DNA of 64,000 bases, taken from NCBI GenBank assembly GCA_009380025.1, contig WHSP01000006.1, positions 1-64,000 of the forward strand, read 5' to 3'. The position numbers were made by a program, and so were the translations under genes. Source of the DNA: Gemmatimonas sp. Its GTDB lineage: Bacteria; Gemmatimonadota; Gemmatimonadetes; Longimicrobiales; Longimicrobiaceae. Under the pieces are notes generated by a model, which ran no database searches, was not told the DNA's origin, and was given only the letters and a program-made list of their open reading frames with translations. This document shows, in pieces, positions 1 to 9,249 of this stretch. Position 1 is the first letter of the stretch, and each line of letters begins with the position of its first letter.

Positions 1-2
1 CG

Positions 3-815
3 ACGGGTCTAACGGAGGATCGCTGCATCATGGCGATCGAGACGAAGCCGTCGGTTCCGGGTCGTTCGGTGACGCACCACGCGAACTCCACGTTCATGAC
101 GAAGGACGAGGACGGCCAGTTGGAGCAGACGGGCCGGCTCTCGTAGTACGCGCTGGGCAAGCTGGGGGAGATCGTTCCGGAGGACGGGTGCCGGATCGCG
201 CCGAAGGAGTCGTTCGTCGAGTGGGACATCCACTACTACCCGGACGGGGAGACGAACCTGGAGGACGACCAGGTCGAGGTGGGGATCTGGCTGTATCCGG
301 AGGAGTTCGACGAGGACTCGGTCTACGAGCAGGACCTGACGCTCTACTTCCTCCAGGGCGGCGACTACGACATTCCGCCGCACGGGACGTTGATGACGCA
401 GGGCTTCCACTCGTTCGACTCGCCGGTGCGGATCGACAGCTTCCAGCCGCACGGGCACCTGCGTCTGAAGGCGATGTCGCTGGAGGCGTACTACCCGGAG
501 ACGGGCCGGAAGGAGATGCTCAGCATGGTCTCGAACTGGAACCCGGGGTGGCACCTGAGCCACGTGTACGAGGATGATGTCGCGCCGCTGCTGCCCAAGG
601 GCGCGGTGATGATCATCACCGGGTGGTACGACAACACCGTCGGCAACCCGCACAACCCGGATCCGGATCAGTGGGTCGGCGCCGGCGACCGCACGGCGGA
701 CGAGATGTCCCACGCCTGGATCGCCGTCACCCACCTGGACGATGCGGGCTACGACGAGCTCCTCGCCCAGCGCGAATCCGCCGAGGACGCCAAGACGGAA
801 ACGGCGGGCAACTGA
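3..815 (+). pseudogene. Copper type II ascorbate-dependent monooxygenase-like C-terminal region, interrupted by in-frame TAG (144-146); 5' end outside window
   Basis: Frame 3 reads ..SVTHHANSTFMTKDEDGQLEQTGRLS*YALGKLGEIVPEDGCRIAPKESFVEWDIHYYPDGE.. on into the 279-815 ORF. HH pair, HGH and a later Met (ADEMSHAW) resemble PHM-type copper ligands. Confidence 0.6.
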
Positions 816-866
816 TCGAGAGCGGCCCGGGCGCGCAGTTGTTCCCCCGCGTCGGAGCCCTCGTTG

Positions 867-905
867 CGAAGGAGTCCCTCGACCGATCGAGGGGCTCCTT
901 CGGCC
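867..905 (+). terminator. Hairpin downstream of the monooxygenase-like gene (no clear T-tract)
   Basis: gaaggagtccctcga-ccga-tcgaggggctccttc inverted repeat. Confidence 0.4.
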
Positions 906-1085
906 TCGGGAACTTCCCCTGGCCAGGCGGTACGAACCGACGAACGTCGCACTTCGGTGACCGGCGCGGGCCACTCGAGTCGTGCCTCACCACCGACCAT
1001 TCACGCAGCTCTCGTCGGCCGCCAATTCGTTTCACGCCAGGCGATTCGCAACGGATCGTCAGTAATCGTACTTAGGAGAAGCAAG

Positions 1086-1946
1086 ATGATGCAGCGCAGG
1101 CTGGCCCTCACGGCCCTCGCCCTGGCCCTCACCGGGCTCAGCTTCGTTCCCGCCGTGGCCCAAGAAGCGGAACTTCAGTTCAAGCAGCTCAAGCCGCTGA
1201 AGCCGAGTGGTGACATCGTCGCTCCGTTCTTCGACGGCTGGTATCCGAACCCCGACGGCACCTACACGCTCTCGTTCGGATACATGAACCGGAACACGCG
1301 GGAGATCGTCGACATCCCGGTCGGTCCGAACAACGTCATCGAGCCGGCCGAGTTCGACGGGATGCAGCCGACCCACTTCGAGCCGGTCAACTACGGCGGC
1401 TTCGATGCTCGCCGTGAGCGGGGCGCCTTCACGATCACGATCCCCGCCGAGCTCGCCGATACCGATGTCGTGTGGACCATTACCCACGCCGGCGAGACCT
1501 ACTCGGTCCCGGGTCGCGTCACCTCGCCCGCCTACGAGCTGTCTTACTCGCCGATGACGGCCGGCTCGGAGCCGCCGCGGATGGCGTTCGCCGAGAGCGG
1601 TCCGTTCTCCGTCGGACGGGCCGGCGAGTTCTACGAGGAGACCCTGACGACGACGGTCGGGGCCCCGGTGACGCTGAGCGTCTGGGCCGAGGACAACGGC
1701 GTTCGCGAGGAGACGTTCCCGGTCGAGGTTGTGTGGTGGCACCACCAGGGTCCGGGTGAGGTCGTGTTCGAAACCGAGAGCACCGAGCTCGAGAGCCTCG
1801 GCGAGGCCACGACGACCGCCACCTTCAGCGGGCCCGGCGAGTACGTCATCCGGGCCCGGGCCGACAACTTCGGTGCCTCCGACAGCTCGTTTGGCAACCA
1901 GTGCTGCTGGTCAAACCTGTACTTCCGGGTCAACGTCACCGAGTAG
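1086..1946 (+). CDS. Secreted hypothetical protein
   Basis: ATG after aggagaag SD; signal peptide MMQRRLALTALALALTGLSFVPAVAQ; C-terminal GNQCCWSNLYFRVNV. Confidence 0.75.
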   Translation: MMQRRLALTALALALTGLSFVPAVAQEAELQFKQLKPLKPSGDIVAPFFDGWYPNPDGTYTLSFGYMNRNTREIVDIPVGPNNVIEPAEFDGMQPTHFEPVNYGGFDARRERGAFTITIPAELADTDVVWTITHAGETYSVPGRVTSPAYELSYSPMTAGSEPPRMAFAESGPFSVGRAGEFYEETLTTTVGAPVTLSVWAEDNGVREETFPVEVVWWHHQGPGEVVFETESTELESLGEATTTATFSGPGEYVIRARADNFGASDSSFGNQCCWSNLYFRVNVTE

Positions 1947-2037
1947 AAGACCTTCGCTGAAGTCCGTTTGCCACGATCTTCAGCCCTGGTCGATAGGCCA
2001 TCGGCGCCGGGAAGCGCTCCCGAATCGAAGCCGATCG

Positions 2038-2079
2038 GACGCCCGACAGACTCGCCGTCGTCGGGCGTCTTCCTTTTTC
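2038..2079 (+). terminator. Rho-independent terminator
   Basis: gacgcccgac...gtcgggcgtc stem followed by ttcctttttc. Confidence 0.75.
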
Positions 2080-2462
2080 GCCACGGGGGATCACGCGAGG
2101 ACGCAAAGTCAGGATGGCGGTTAGGGGCAGGCTGACGCGTCCTCGAGCCTCCGTCGTCGTCCGGCCACGGAGCCTGTCCCCGCAGCGATCGACGGTAGGG
2201 CTAAGCCTTGGGGCCAGGGTCGGGATTGAGTACAGCATCCCGTGGACATCCCCGATTCTTGTCGGTATACTGAGCAATTGAATGGTTCTTCCCCATTGAG
2301 CTCCTGCTCGGCGTGTTACGGGAGCTCGGTCCCCAATCCCGAATCCACGAGACACGCCGGATCATAGACCTCCGGCGGCTTGCCAGTCACTTCTGCGATA
2401 GTTTCTCCACACCCCCGGCCCGGGGGCCAACTCCGTCTACGGGTCTCCAACCTCGGAGGAAG

Positions 2463-4502
2463 ATGAAGATGATGACTGTAGCGCCGTGGTTCCGCTGGCA
2501 GCGGATGCTCGGGTATTCCCTGCTCCTTGCGATCGCGGTCCCGGCGACGGACTTGCCCGCCGCCGCACAGGAGAGGGGTACCCCCGTCGGTGAATGGCGC
2601 TACCAGAGCGCCGATGCCTGGGGCACGCGATACTCGCCGCTCGACCAGATCAACGCAGAGAACTTTGGGGACCTGGAGGTCGCCTGGCAGTGGCGAGGGG
2701 ACAACTTCGGTGACCACCATGACCCCGTGTCGAGGTCGACACCGTCGTATATCGACGGGAAGTTGTACACGGTTGCCGGGTATCGCAGGCAGGTCGTTTC
2801 GATCGATCCGGCGACGGGCGAAACGCTGTGGACCTACCGCGAGCCGAACACTGAACGCTACGAGCGATCGATGCGCTCCAACTACGGGAAGGGCGTGGCC
2901 TACGCGGAGATCGATGGCCGCAACGTGATCTACATGGTCAGCCCCGCCTTCTTCCTGCATGCGCTCGATGCGGAGACGGGACGGCCGTTAGCCGGGTTCG
3001 GCAGCCCGGTGCCGGTAGAGGGCTTCCCGGAGACCGGTGTGGTCGACCTCCTGGCCGATCTGGGCCACGAGTACGACCCGTACGGCGGGATCCCACGAGA
3101 GGTCGGGATGATCACCAGCTCGTCGCCGCCGATCGTCGTCAATGATGTCGTCGTAGTGGGCAACTCGGCGGAGCAGGGGTACAACCAGACCCGAATCGAG
3201 AACGTTCCGGGCGACATCCTGGCCTACGACGCCCGCACGGGGGAGCACCTTTGGAAGTTCAACGTCATTCCTCGTCCGGGTGAGTTCGGCCACGAGACCT
3301 GGGAAAACGACGCATGGGAGTGGACGGGTGACGTCTCTTCCTGGGCGCCGATGTCCGCCGACGTTGAGCGGGGCATCGTCTATATCCCGACAAACCCGCC
3401 CACGGTCGATTACTATGGTGGATTCCGACCGGGCGACGGCCTGTTCGGAACGAGCGTGATCGCTCTCGACGTTCAGACCGGTCAGAGGGTCTGGCATTTT
3501 CAGACCGTCCGCCACGACATCTGGAACTACGACCTACCGGGCGTACCGGTGTTGGCCGACCTGAACGTCGACGGTCAGGAGATCCCGGCAGTGATCCAGC
3601 CGACGAAGCAGGGGATGCTCTTCGCGTTCAATCGGGAGACGGGCGAGCCGGTCTGGCCGATCGAGGAGCGGCCGGTTCCGGAGTCGGAGGTGCCGGGCGA
3701 GCAGCTGTCGCCGACACAGCCATTCCCGACGCGGCCGGAGCCCCTCGAGAAGTTGGGAATCACGGAGGACGACCTGATCGACTATACGCCGGAGCTTCAC
3801 CAGGCGGCCGTCGAGACTTTCCAGGAGTATCGCGTCGGCGGACCGTACGAGCCCCCGTTGCACGTCGGTCACGACGCCGGGGTCAAGGGATCGCTGTCGT
3901 GCAGCGGCGGCATCAACATCACCCACCCGGTCACGATGGACCCCGAGACGAACATCATGTACCTGTCGTCCGGGCAGGGGTGCAGCTCGCGGATGGTGAC
4001 CGGAGGTGAGGAGCTCGACCTACCGAACGATCCGATGACGACGGGTCAAACCATCTCCGACTGGGTCGCTGGCCCGAGCGCCGGATTCCCCGGCCCCGAG
4101 GGGCTGCCGATCTATAAGCCTCCTTACAGCCGGATCACGGCGATCGACATGGACACCGGCGAGCACCTCTGGTGGGTGCCGGCCGGAGAGACCCCCGACC
4201 GCATCGCCAACCACCCCTCACTCCAGGGCGTCGATCTGCCGAACACCGGGACTACTTCGCGCGCCATTCTGATGACGACCGGCAGTCTTTTGTTGGCCGC
4301 GACCATGGACGCCGCCGAGAACCCAATCCTGATTGCGCACGACAAGGCCACGGGTGAACGCATCGCGAACATCGACCTCCCCGCCCGCGGGCAGTACGGG
4401 ATGATGACCTACCTGCACGAAGGCAAGCAGTACATCGTCGTGCAGATCGCGAGCGACGACATGCCCGGCTCTCTGGTCGCGCTGACCCTGCCAGAGGAGT
4501 AG
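2463..4502 (+). CDS. PQQ-dependent dehydrogenase (quinoprotein glucose dehydrogenase-like), secreted
   Basis: Repeated beta-propeller motifs (DPATGETLWTYR, YDARTGEHLWKF, LDVQTGQRVWHFQTVRHDIWNYDLP, AFNRETGEPVWPIEERPVP); signal peptide; SD ggagga. Confidence 0.85.
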   Translation: MKMMTVAPWFRWQRMLGYSLLLAIAVPATDLPAAAQERGTPVGEWRYQSADAWGTRYSPLDQINAENFGDLEVAWQWRGDNFGDHHDPVSRSTPSYIDGKLYTVAGYRRQVVSIDPATGETLWTYREPNTERYERSMRSNYGKGVAYAEIDGRNVIYMVSPAFFLHALDAETGRPLAGFGSPVPVEGFPETGVVDLLADLGHEYDPYGGIPREVGMITSSSPPIVVNDVVVVGNSAEQGYNQTRIENVPGDILAYDARTGEHLWKFNVIPRPGEFGHETWENDAWEWTGDVSSWAPMSADVERGIVYIPTNPPTVDYYGGFRPGDGLFGTSVIALDVQTGQRVWHFQTVRHDIWNYDLPGVPVLADLNVDGQEIPAVIQPTKQGMLFAFNRETGEPVWPIEERPVPESEVPGEQLSPTQPFPTRPEPLEKLGITEDDLIDYTPELHQAAVETFQEYRVGGPYEPPLHVGHDAGVKGSLSCSGGINITHPVTMDPETNIMYLSSGQGCSSRMVTGGEELDLPNDPMTTGQTISDWVAGPSAGFPGPEGLPIYKPPYSRITAIDMDTGEHLWWVPAGETPDRIANHPSLQGVDLPNTGTTSRAILMTTGSLLLAATMDAAENPILIAHDKATGERIANIDLPARGQYGMMTYLHEGKQYIVVQIASDDMPGSLVALTLPEE

Positions 4503-4667
4503 ACCGCTCGGCCGAGATCTCAAACCCGCCTGGAAAGGCGCTCATCGCGAAGGGAGCGGTGAGCGCCTTCGAGTAGGCGGAAGTATGGCGACTGGGGCTC
4601 CAAACCCGCTGCGCATGTTTCGTGTCGCTACTGGCGATCGGCTATTGGCCGGGTCTGATCACAGATA

Positions 4668-4807
4668 GAAGGCTATTGATGATCAGGCTTCAGCGAAGGC
4701 CGACGAGAAGTCGTACAGATCGAGGCGCGAGACGAACTGCGAGGAAGCGGGCGCCTGAAGGAAGGTTCTGTTCCCACGTAGTGCTGCGCGATTTATCAGC
4801 GGCCTTC
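4668..4807 (+). repeat. Dispersed intergenic TIR element, copy A
   Basis: Starts gaaggctattgatgatcaggctt, ends gctgcgcgatttatcagcggccttc; homologous to 9089-9249 and reverse of 34128-34236. Confidence 0.75.
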
Positions 4808-4842
4808 TTGCCAATCGAGGAGGGGCTCGCGCCCTCGATCCT

Positions 4843-6909
4843 TCAGGGCTCGAGGCGAAGCGGAACCGTCACCCAGACCTGTGAGGGGACGTTGGGATCC
4901 GGCGCCCCCGTGAATTGCATCAGCCGGGCGGAGTAGACGGCTGCGTCGTCGAGATAGCGAACGCCGCTGGTGGTCTGGATCTCCGCATCGACGACGGCGC
5001 CCTTCTCGTTGACGAGGACGTTCAGCACCATCACCCGCCGCGCCGGCCGGACGCCCGGAACGCGTGCGGTCGAATTGTAGATCCGCGTCAGGCGCTCGAT
5101 GAACGTAGATGCGTTCTGGAGGCGCGGCTGCACGTCGGTAGCGCGTTCGGAGCGCGGTATCGCCGAATCGTCGCGAATCGGGGGTGCTACAAGGGACTCG
5201 GTGCTGCGGATGGAGGCGGGCGGGATCGGCGGGAACGCGAACGCGCTGACGAGGTCGTCGTCGAGGGGGAGAAGCGCCGAATCTGTCGGGGTGCCGATGG
5301 GTTGGACTGGCGAGTCGATTGCGGCCGGCGCCATCGGGACGAATTCGTCGGTCGTGCGGGCGGAATCGGTGGTGATGGCAGTGCTCGGAGGCTCGTCCGC
5401 AGCCTGCTCGGACACCGCGGGCGTCGTGCGGACAGGCACGGGCTCGTCGCTCGAGTCGGCGAGCGCCAGGCCGCCGACGATCACGGAGTCGACCTCTTGC
5501 TCCGTCGGGAAGGGAACGGCCTCCTCCGCGGCGAGCGGCGCTCCCTGCTGGGGACGCGTAACGGCGAACGCGAACGCGCCAATGACCAGCAGGGCCACGA
5601 TGGCCGCGAGCACGCCAACCATTCTCGGGCGCCGAAGGAACCACGGCTCGTCTTCGTCGACGGGATGGTCGTTCTCCGGATATTCGTCCTCCGGGTCGTC
5701 GCCCTGCGGATAGTCCATCTCTATCAACGCGTCACCCCCGAGCACTCCCCCGACCTCGATACCGCTGGGGTCCTCCACCTCCACCTCAACCTCCACCTCC
5801 AACTCAGGATTGACCTCGTCCCACGGCTCCGCCTCGCCAACGGCGGCGGCCGGAGGCGTGGCCGCCTGCTTCCCGGCCGAGACCGGCACGTGGATGGGGA
5901 CGAGCGCCGGGGTCGTGGGTGTGGCCGGCGCTTCCAGCTCGGGCGGAGGAGTGGGCTCGGGCGCCGGAGCCGAGATCTCGGTCGTCGGCGTAACCGCCGG
6001 CGGCGAGACCCGGGTCGGGGTCGGGGCGGCGGCCGGGGTCGAGATCGAGGTCGGGATGGCGGATCTGCCCTCGAGGTGGGCGAGCAGCGCGGCCGCATCG
6101 TCCCAGCGATCTGCAGGACGCTTCTCGGTGGCCTTCTCGATGGCAAAACGAAGTCGATCCGAGACGTCCGACCGGATCTCCTTCAGAGACGGGAGCTTTT
6201 CGGTCTTCTGACGGAAAATGACGCTGTAGAGGTTCTCTCCCGCCCACGGCCGCCGCCCCGTCAGCATCTCGTAGCCCACCATGCCGAGACTGTAGAGGTC
6301 GCTTTGGCCAGTCACGCCCGTGCCGTCGATCTGTTCCGGCGACATGTACGCGGGGGTACCGATGACGACGCCAGTCAGCGTGACGCTCGCCTGCCCATCG
6401 CCCGGCTTCGCGATCCCGAAGTCGGCGACGAAGGCACACCCCGACTCGCTGTCGACGAAGATGTTCTCGGGCTTGATATCGCGGTGGACGATCTGGTGGC
6501 TGTGCAGGTACTGGAGGGCGGCGACGACGTCGACGAGAATGCGTTCGGCGACTTCGGGGGTGAACGGACCGCGTTCCCGGATCAGCGACTTCAGCGTTCG
6601 CCACCCCGCCGAGTGCTGCATTACCAGCGCGAGGGACCCGTCGGCCAGCTGTTTCGCCGAGTACAGCATCACGATGTTCGGATGCTGGAGCCTGGCGAGC
6701 ACGCGGGCTTCGCGTTCGAAGCGGGTGACCGCTTCCGTGTCGTCCAGCTGCGTGCCGCGGATCAGCTTGATCGCGACCTCCCTGCCCAGCACCAGATCGC
6801 GACCATGGAACACCACGGAAGAACCGCCACGCCCGAGCTCTTCTAGGATCTGGTACTCGGACCCGATGGCCAGGTCTAGATCTCTTCGAAAATCTCGTTC
6901 TGTGGTCAT
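4843..6909 (-). CDS. Ser/Thr protein kinase with TM segment and C-terminal TonB-like domain
   Basis: GRGGSSVVF, VAIKLI, HRDIKPENI, DFGIAKPG; TM VGVLAAIVALLVIGAFAFAV; C-term VMVLNVLVNEKGAVVDAEIQTTSGVRYLDDAAVYSARLMQFTGAPDPNVPSQVWVTVPLRL resembles TonB_C. Confidence 0.85.
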   Translation of the reverse strand: MTTERDFRRDLDLAIGSEYQILEELGRGGSSVVFHGRDLVLGREVAIKLIRGTQLDDTEAVTRFEREARVLARLQHPNIVMLYSAKQLADGSLALVMQHSAGWRTLKSLIRERGPFTPEVAERILVDVVAALQYLHSHQIVHRDIKPENIFVDSESGCAFVADFGIAKPGDGQASVTLTGVVIGTPAYMSPEQIDGTGVTGQSDLYSLGMVGYEMLTGRRPWAGENLYSVIFRQKTEKLPSLKEIRSDVSDRLRFAIEKATEKRPADRWDDAAALLAHLEGRSAIPTSISTPAAAPTPTRVSPPAVTPTTEISAPAPEPTPPPELEAPATPTTPALVPIHVPVSAGKQAATPPAAAVGEAEPWDEVNPELEVEVEVEVEDPSGIEVGGVLGGDALIEMDYPQGDDPEDEYPENDHPVDEDEPWFLRRPRMVGVLAAIVALLVIGAFAFAVTRPQQGAPLAAEEAVPFPTEQEVDSVIVGGLALADSSDEPVPVRTTPAVSEQAADEPPSTAITTDSARTTDEFVPMAPAAIDSPVQPIGTPTDSALLPLDDDLVSAFAFPPIPPASIRSTESLVAPPIRDDSAIPRSERATDVQPRLQNASTFIERLTRIYNSTARVPGVRPARRVMVLNVLVNEKGAVVDAEIQTTSGVRYLDDAAVYSARLMQFTGAPDPNVPSQVWVTVPLRLEP

Positions 6910-6959
6910 GATCCGATCTGAACTAGAGGGCGTGGAAGCTCCGGAAGCCGAGACCGTTC

Positions 6960-7991
6960 TCAGCCAAGCGTCGAAGGGTGCGCCAGCAGCCAGAGCACCG
7001 GAATGGCCACGGACACCCCGAAGAGGGTGTTGTCACCGGCGATCACACCGAAAAATCTCCGGATCCAGCGGAACACGCCCGGTTCCGTAACCGACCCCCA
7101 GAGGGCTGGACTGATTGCCGTCTGCGTTTCTGAATGGCCGCCCGCGTCGGCAGCCGCCAACGCGGTACGGCGAACGGTGGGGGGTGGCGCCGAAAGCTGC
7201 TCGAATGCCACGGGCCGCGCCGCCTGCGGCGGAAGCGAGTTCGCCTGCGGCCCGTTGGGCATTTTCACGACCCGTCCAAACTCGACCCCGGCGACTGACA
7301 TGTTGTCGTCGCTCCCCCCCTGGAACGCCCGGGTCGCGACCACTTCGGCCGCCGACGCAAGGTCACCGCACGAAAGCACCAGCTTCTGGATCGCCTCGTC
7401 CGACACGGACCGGTAGACGCCGTCGCTGCAAAGCAACGCGATATGCGGCGACTCCGTCCAGCCAAAGGGCCCGAAAAGATCGACCTCGACCGACTCCTCG
7501 GCGCCGAGGGACCGCGTCAACGCGTTCCGCCACGGAGACCGGGCGATCTCCTCGGGCGACATCAGCCTACTCTGACGGGCCTCGGCCGCGAAAGAGTGGT
7601 CACGCGTGATCGGAAAGATGCCCGTCCGCGCGATGCGGTAGGCTCGGCTATCGCCGACGTTCGCGATCTCGTAGGTCGACCCCTGACGGAGGAGGGCGAC
7701 GAGCGTCGTCCCCATGCCGCTTCGCCTGGGGTCCCGTCTCGCCGCGTTGTAGATGGCTAGGTTGGCGGCCCGTACCGCTTCGCGCAAGTCCCGGCCGCCC
7801 GCGACCTCGCGGCTGAGCACGTCGACCGCCATCGAGCTCGCCACTTCGCCGGACTGATGCCCGCCCATCCCGTCGGCAACCGCGACCAGGTGACGCCCGT
7901 CCGGGAAGCGCAGGTCGACGACCGAGTCCTCATTGTTTCGGCGCCGACCGGAAAGCGTCAACTTAACGCTCCTGACCTCGGCTTGACTCAC
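6960..7991 (-). CDS. PP2C-family Ser/Thr protein phosphatase
   Basis: RRNNEDSVVD, VAVADGMGGHQSGEVAS, NVGDSRAYRI, LLCSDGVYRSVSDE, GGSDDNMSVAGVEF. Confidence 0.88.
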   Translation of the reverse strand: MSQAEVRSVKLTLSGRRRNNEDSVVDLRFPDGRHLVAVADGMGGHQSGEVASSMAVDVLSREVAGGRDLREAVRAANLAIYNAARRDPRRSGMGTTLVALLRQGSTYEIANVGDSRAYRIARTGIFPITRDHSFAAEARQSRLMSPEEIARSPWRNALTRSLGAEESVEVDLFGPFGWTESPHIALLCSDGVYRSVSDEAIQKLVLSCGDLASAAEVVATRAFQGGSDDNMSVAGVEFGRVVKMPNGPQANSLPPQAARPVAFEQLSAPPPTVRRTALAAADAGGHSETQTAISPALWGSVTEPGVFRWIRRFFGVIAGDNTLFGVSVAIPVLWLLAHPSTLG

Positions 7992-8617
7992 GGTCGCCCT
8001 ACCCGATAGCGGAGTTCCACCTCACCCAGCTCGATCCGGTCCCCGTCCACCAGTACCGTCGCCTCCTCCGGTGAGGCCAGCGCCCGACCGTTGATTCGAA
8101 CCGGGTTGGTCGCCGACAGGTTCGCGATACACCAGCACTGTTCATGGAATCGCAGCCGTGCATGAACCCGGCTCACCGTCGGAACCGGAATCTGCACGTG
8201 CATGTGCGTCGGGCCGTGCGCCCGCCCCACTGTGATCTCGGGCACCTCCTGGCCAAGCACGCGAACGAAGCGGAACTCTCGCCCCACTTCCGCTCCCTTC
8301 ACGACCTCCAACCGACCCGGTAGAAACTGAATCCGGTCTGCCCCGTTCGTGTCGATGCGAACGTTCTCACTGTCTTCCCCGTGCGCCGTCGAAGAACCGG
8401 CCCTGAGCGGCGGGCGCACGGGCCGCGGCTCCCCCGATGTCTCGCTTGCACGCTCTGCCTCGGTGCCGGCGATCAACAGTGGCCTTCCTCTTCGGACTCT
8501 CGCTTCCGTTTCCTGCGAACCAGGTCCTGCGTCATCTTCAGCAACGCCACATGGAACAGCACACCGGGAACGCGCCCACTGTACGACGATCATGAAGCGA
8601 CCCGGGATGGCGCGCAA
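7988..8617 (-). CDS. FHA domain protein (start uncertain)
   Basis: PTVSRVHARLRFHEQCWCIANLSATNPVRINGRALASPEEATVLVDGDRIELGEVELRYR; ATGA overlap with downstream PP2C. Confidence 0.75.
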   Translation of the reverse strand: MRAIPGRFMIVVQWARSRCAVPCGVAEDDAGPGSQETEARVRRGRPLLIAGTEAERASETSGEPRPVRPPLRAGSSTAHGEDSENVRIDTNGADRIQFLPGRLEVVKGAEVGREFRFVRVLGQEVPEITVGRAHGPTHMHVQIPVPTVSRVHARLRFHEQCWCIANLSATNPVRINGRALASPEEATVLVDGDRIELGEVELRYRVGRP

Positions 8618-8989
8618 ACGTCACGTGCGTTGTGCGCACACAACCCATCTCGAGCTCCGGCCAGGACCCCTGTCGCACCGCTGTACCTCAGGCAGCCAAA
8701 GAGCGCAAACCTCGCATTCCGACTGGGGAATCTGCGGGTCAGGGCGGTTCGGCGAAAGGCCTTCGAGAGAGGGCACCGAAGCGAAATCGCACGGTGCTCC
8801 CGATCGCCAACGATCAAAAGGGTGATGAAACGGTGCCGGACCAGACAGAGGACGCCGGCACGGTCGCGGGGATTGCGTACGGCAGGGCGATCGTCGGACG
8901 GCTCACCGACACGTCGAAGGTCGCGTTCGCAGAACGGACTGAGTAGGACTGCCAGAGAATGTACGGGGAAACGATGCGAGATGAAAGCG

Positions 8990-9096
8990 TTTTGATGATT
9001 CAGCTATCGACGATCGGCCAGGGCTGCGCAGGGAGGGGTGCGCGCCCGAGGGAAGCCGCCATTCCCACGCAAAGCTGCGCGATGTATCGAAGGCCT
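8990..9096 (+). repeat. Partial copy (B') of the intergenic element, immediately upstream of copy B
   Basis: Tail ttcccacgcaaagctgcgcgatgtatcgaaggcctcc matches copy A tail ttcccacgtagtgctgcgcgatttatcagcggccttc. Confidence 0.5.
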
Positions 9097-9249
9097 CCGG
9101 AGAGTTCCCGATACAGGCCTGAAGCGAAGGCCGGAGAGAAATCGTGCAGGTCAGGGCACGCGACGAGCTGCGAGTGAGGCGTACTTTCGTACGCGCGGGG
9201 AGCGGCGAGGAAGCGTAACGCAGAGCTACGCGATTTTATCGAGGCCTTC
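9089..9249 (+). repeat. Dispersed intergenic TIR element, copy B
   Basis: gaaggcctcc...acaggcctgaagcgaaggccggagagaaatcgtgcaggtcagggcacgcgacgagctgcgag...gaggaagcgtaacgcagagctacgcgattttatcgaggccttc. Confidence 0.75.

Noticed and set aside
188-577. Plus-strand ORF near window start
   Set aside because: Out of frame with the copper monooxygenase-like reading frame covering the same DNA.
4915-6846. 643-aa plus-strand ORF
   Set aside because: Antisense shadow of the Ser/Thr kinase gene; Arg/Gly-rich composition typical of high-GC spurious frames.
8632-8946. ORF ending GDETVPDQTEDAGTVAGIAYGRAIVGRLTDTSKVAFAERTE
   Set aside because: Tail looks coding-like but no start, domain or homology could be supported.
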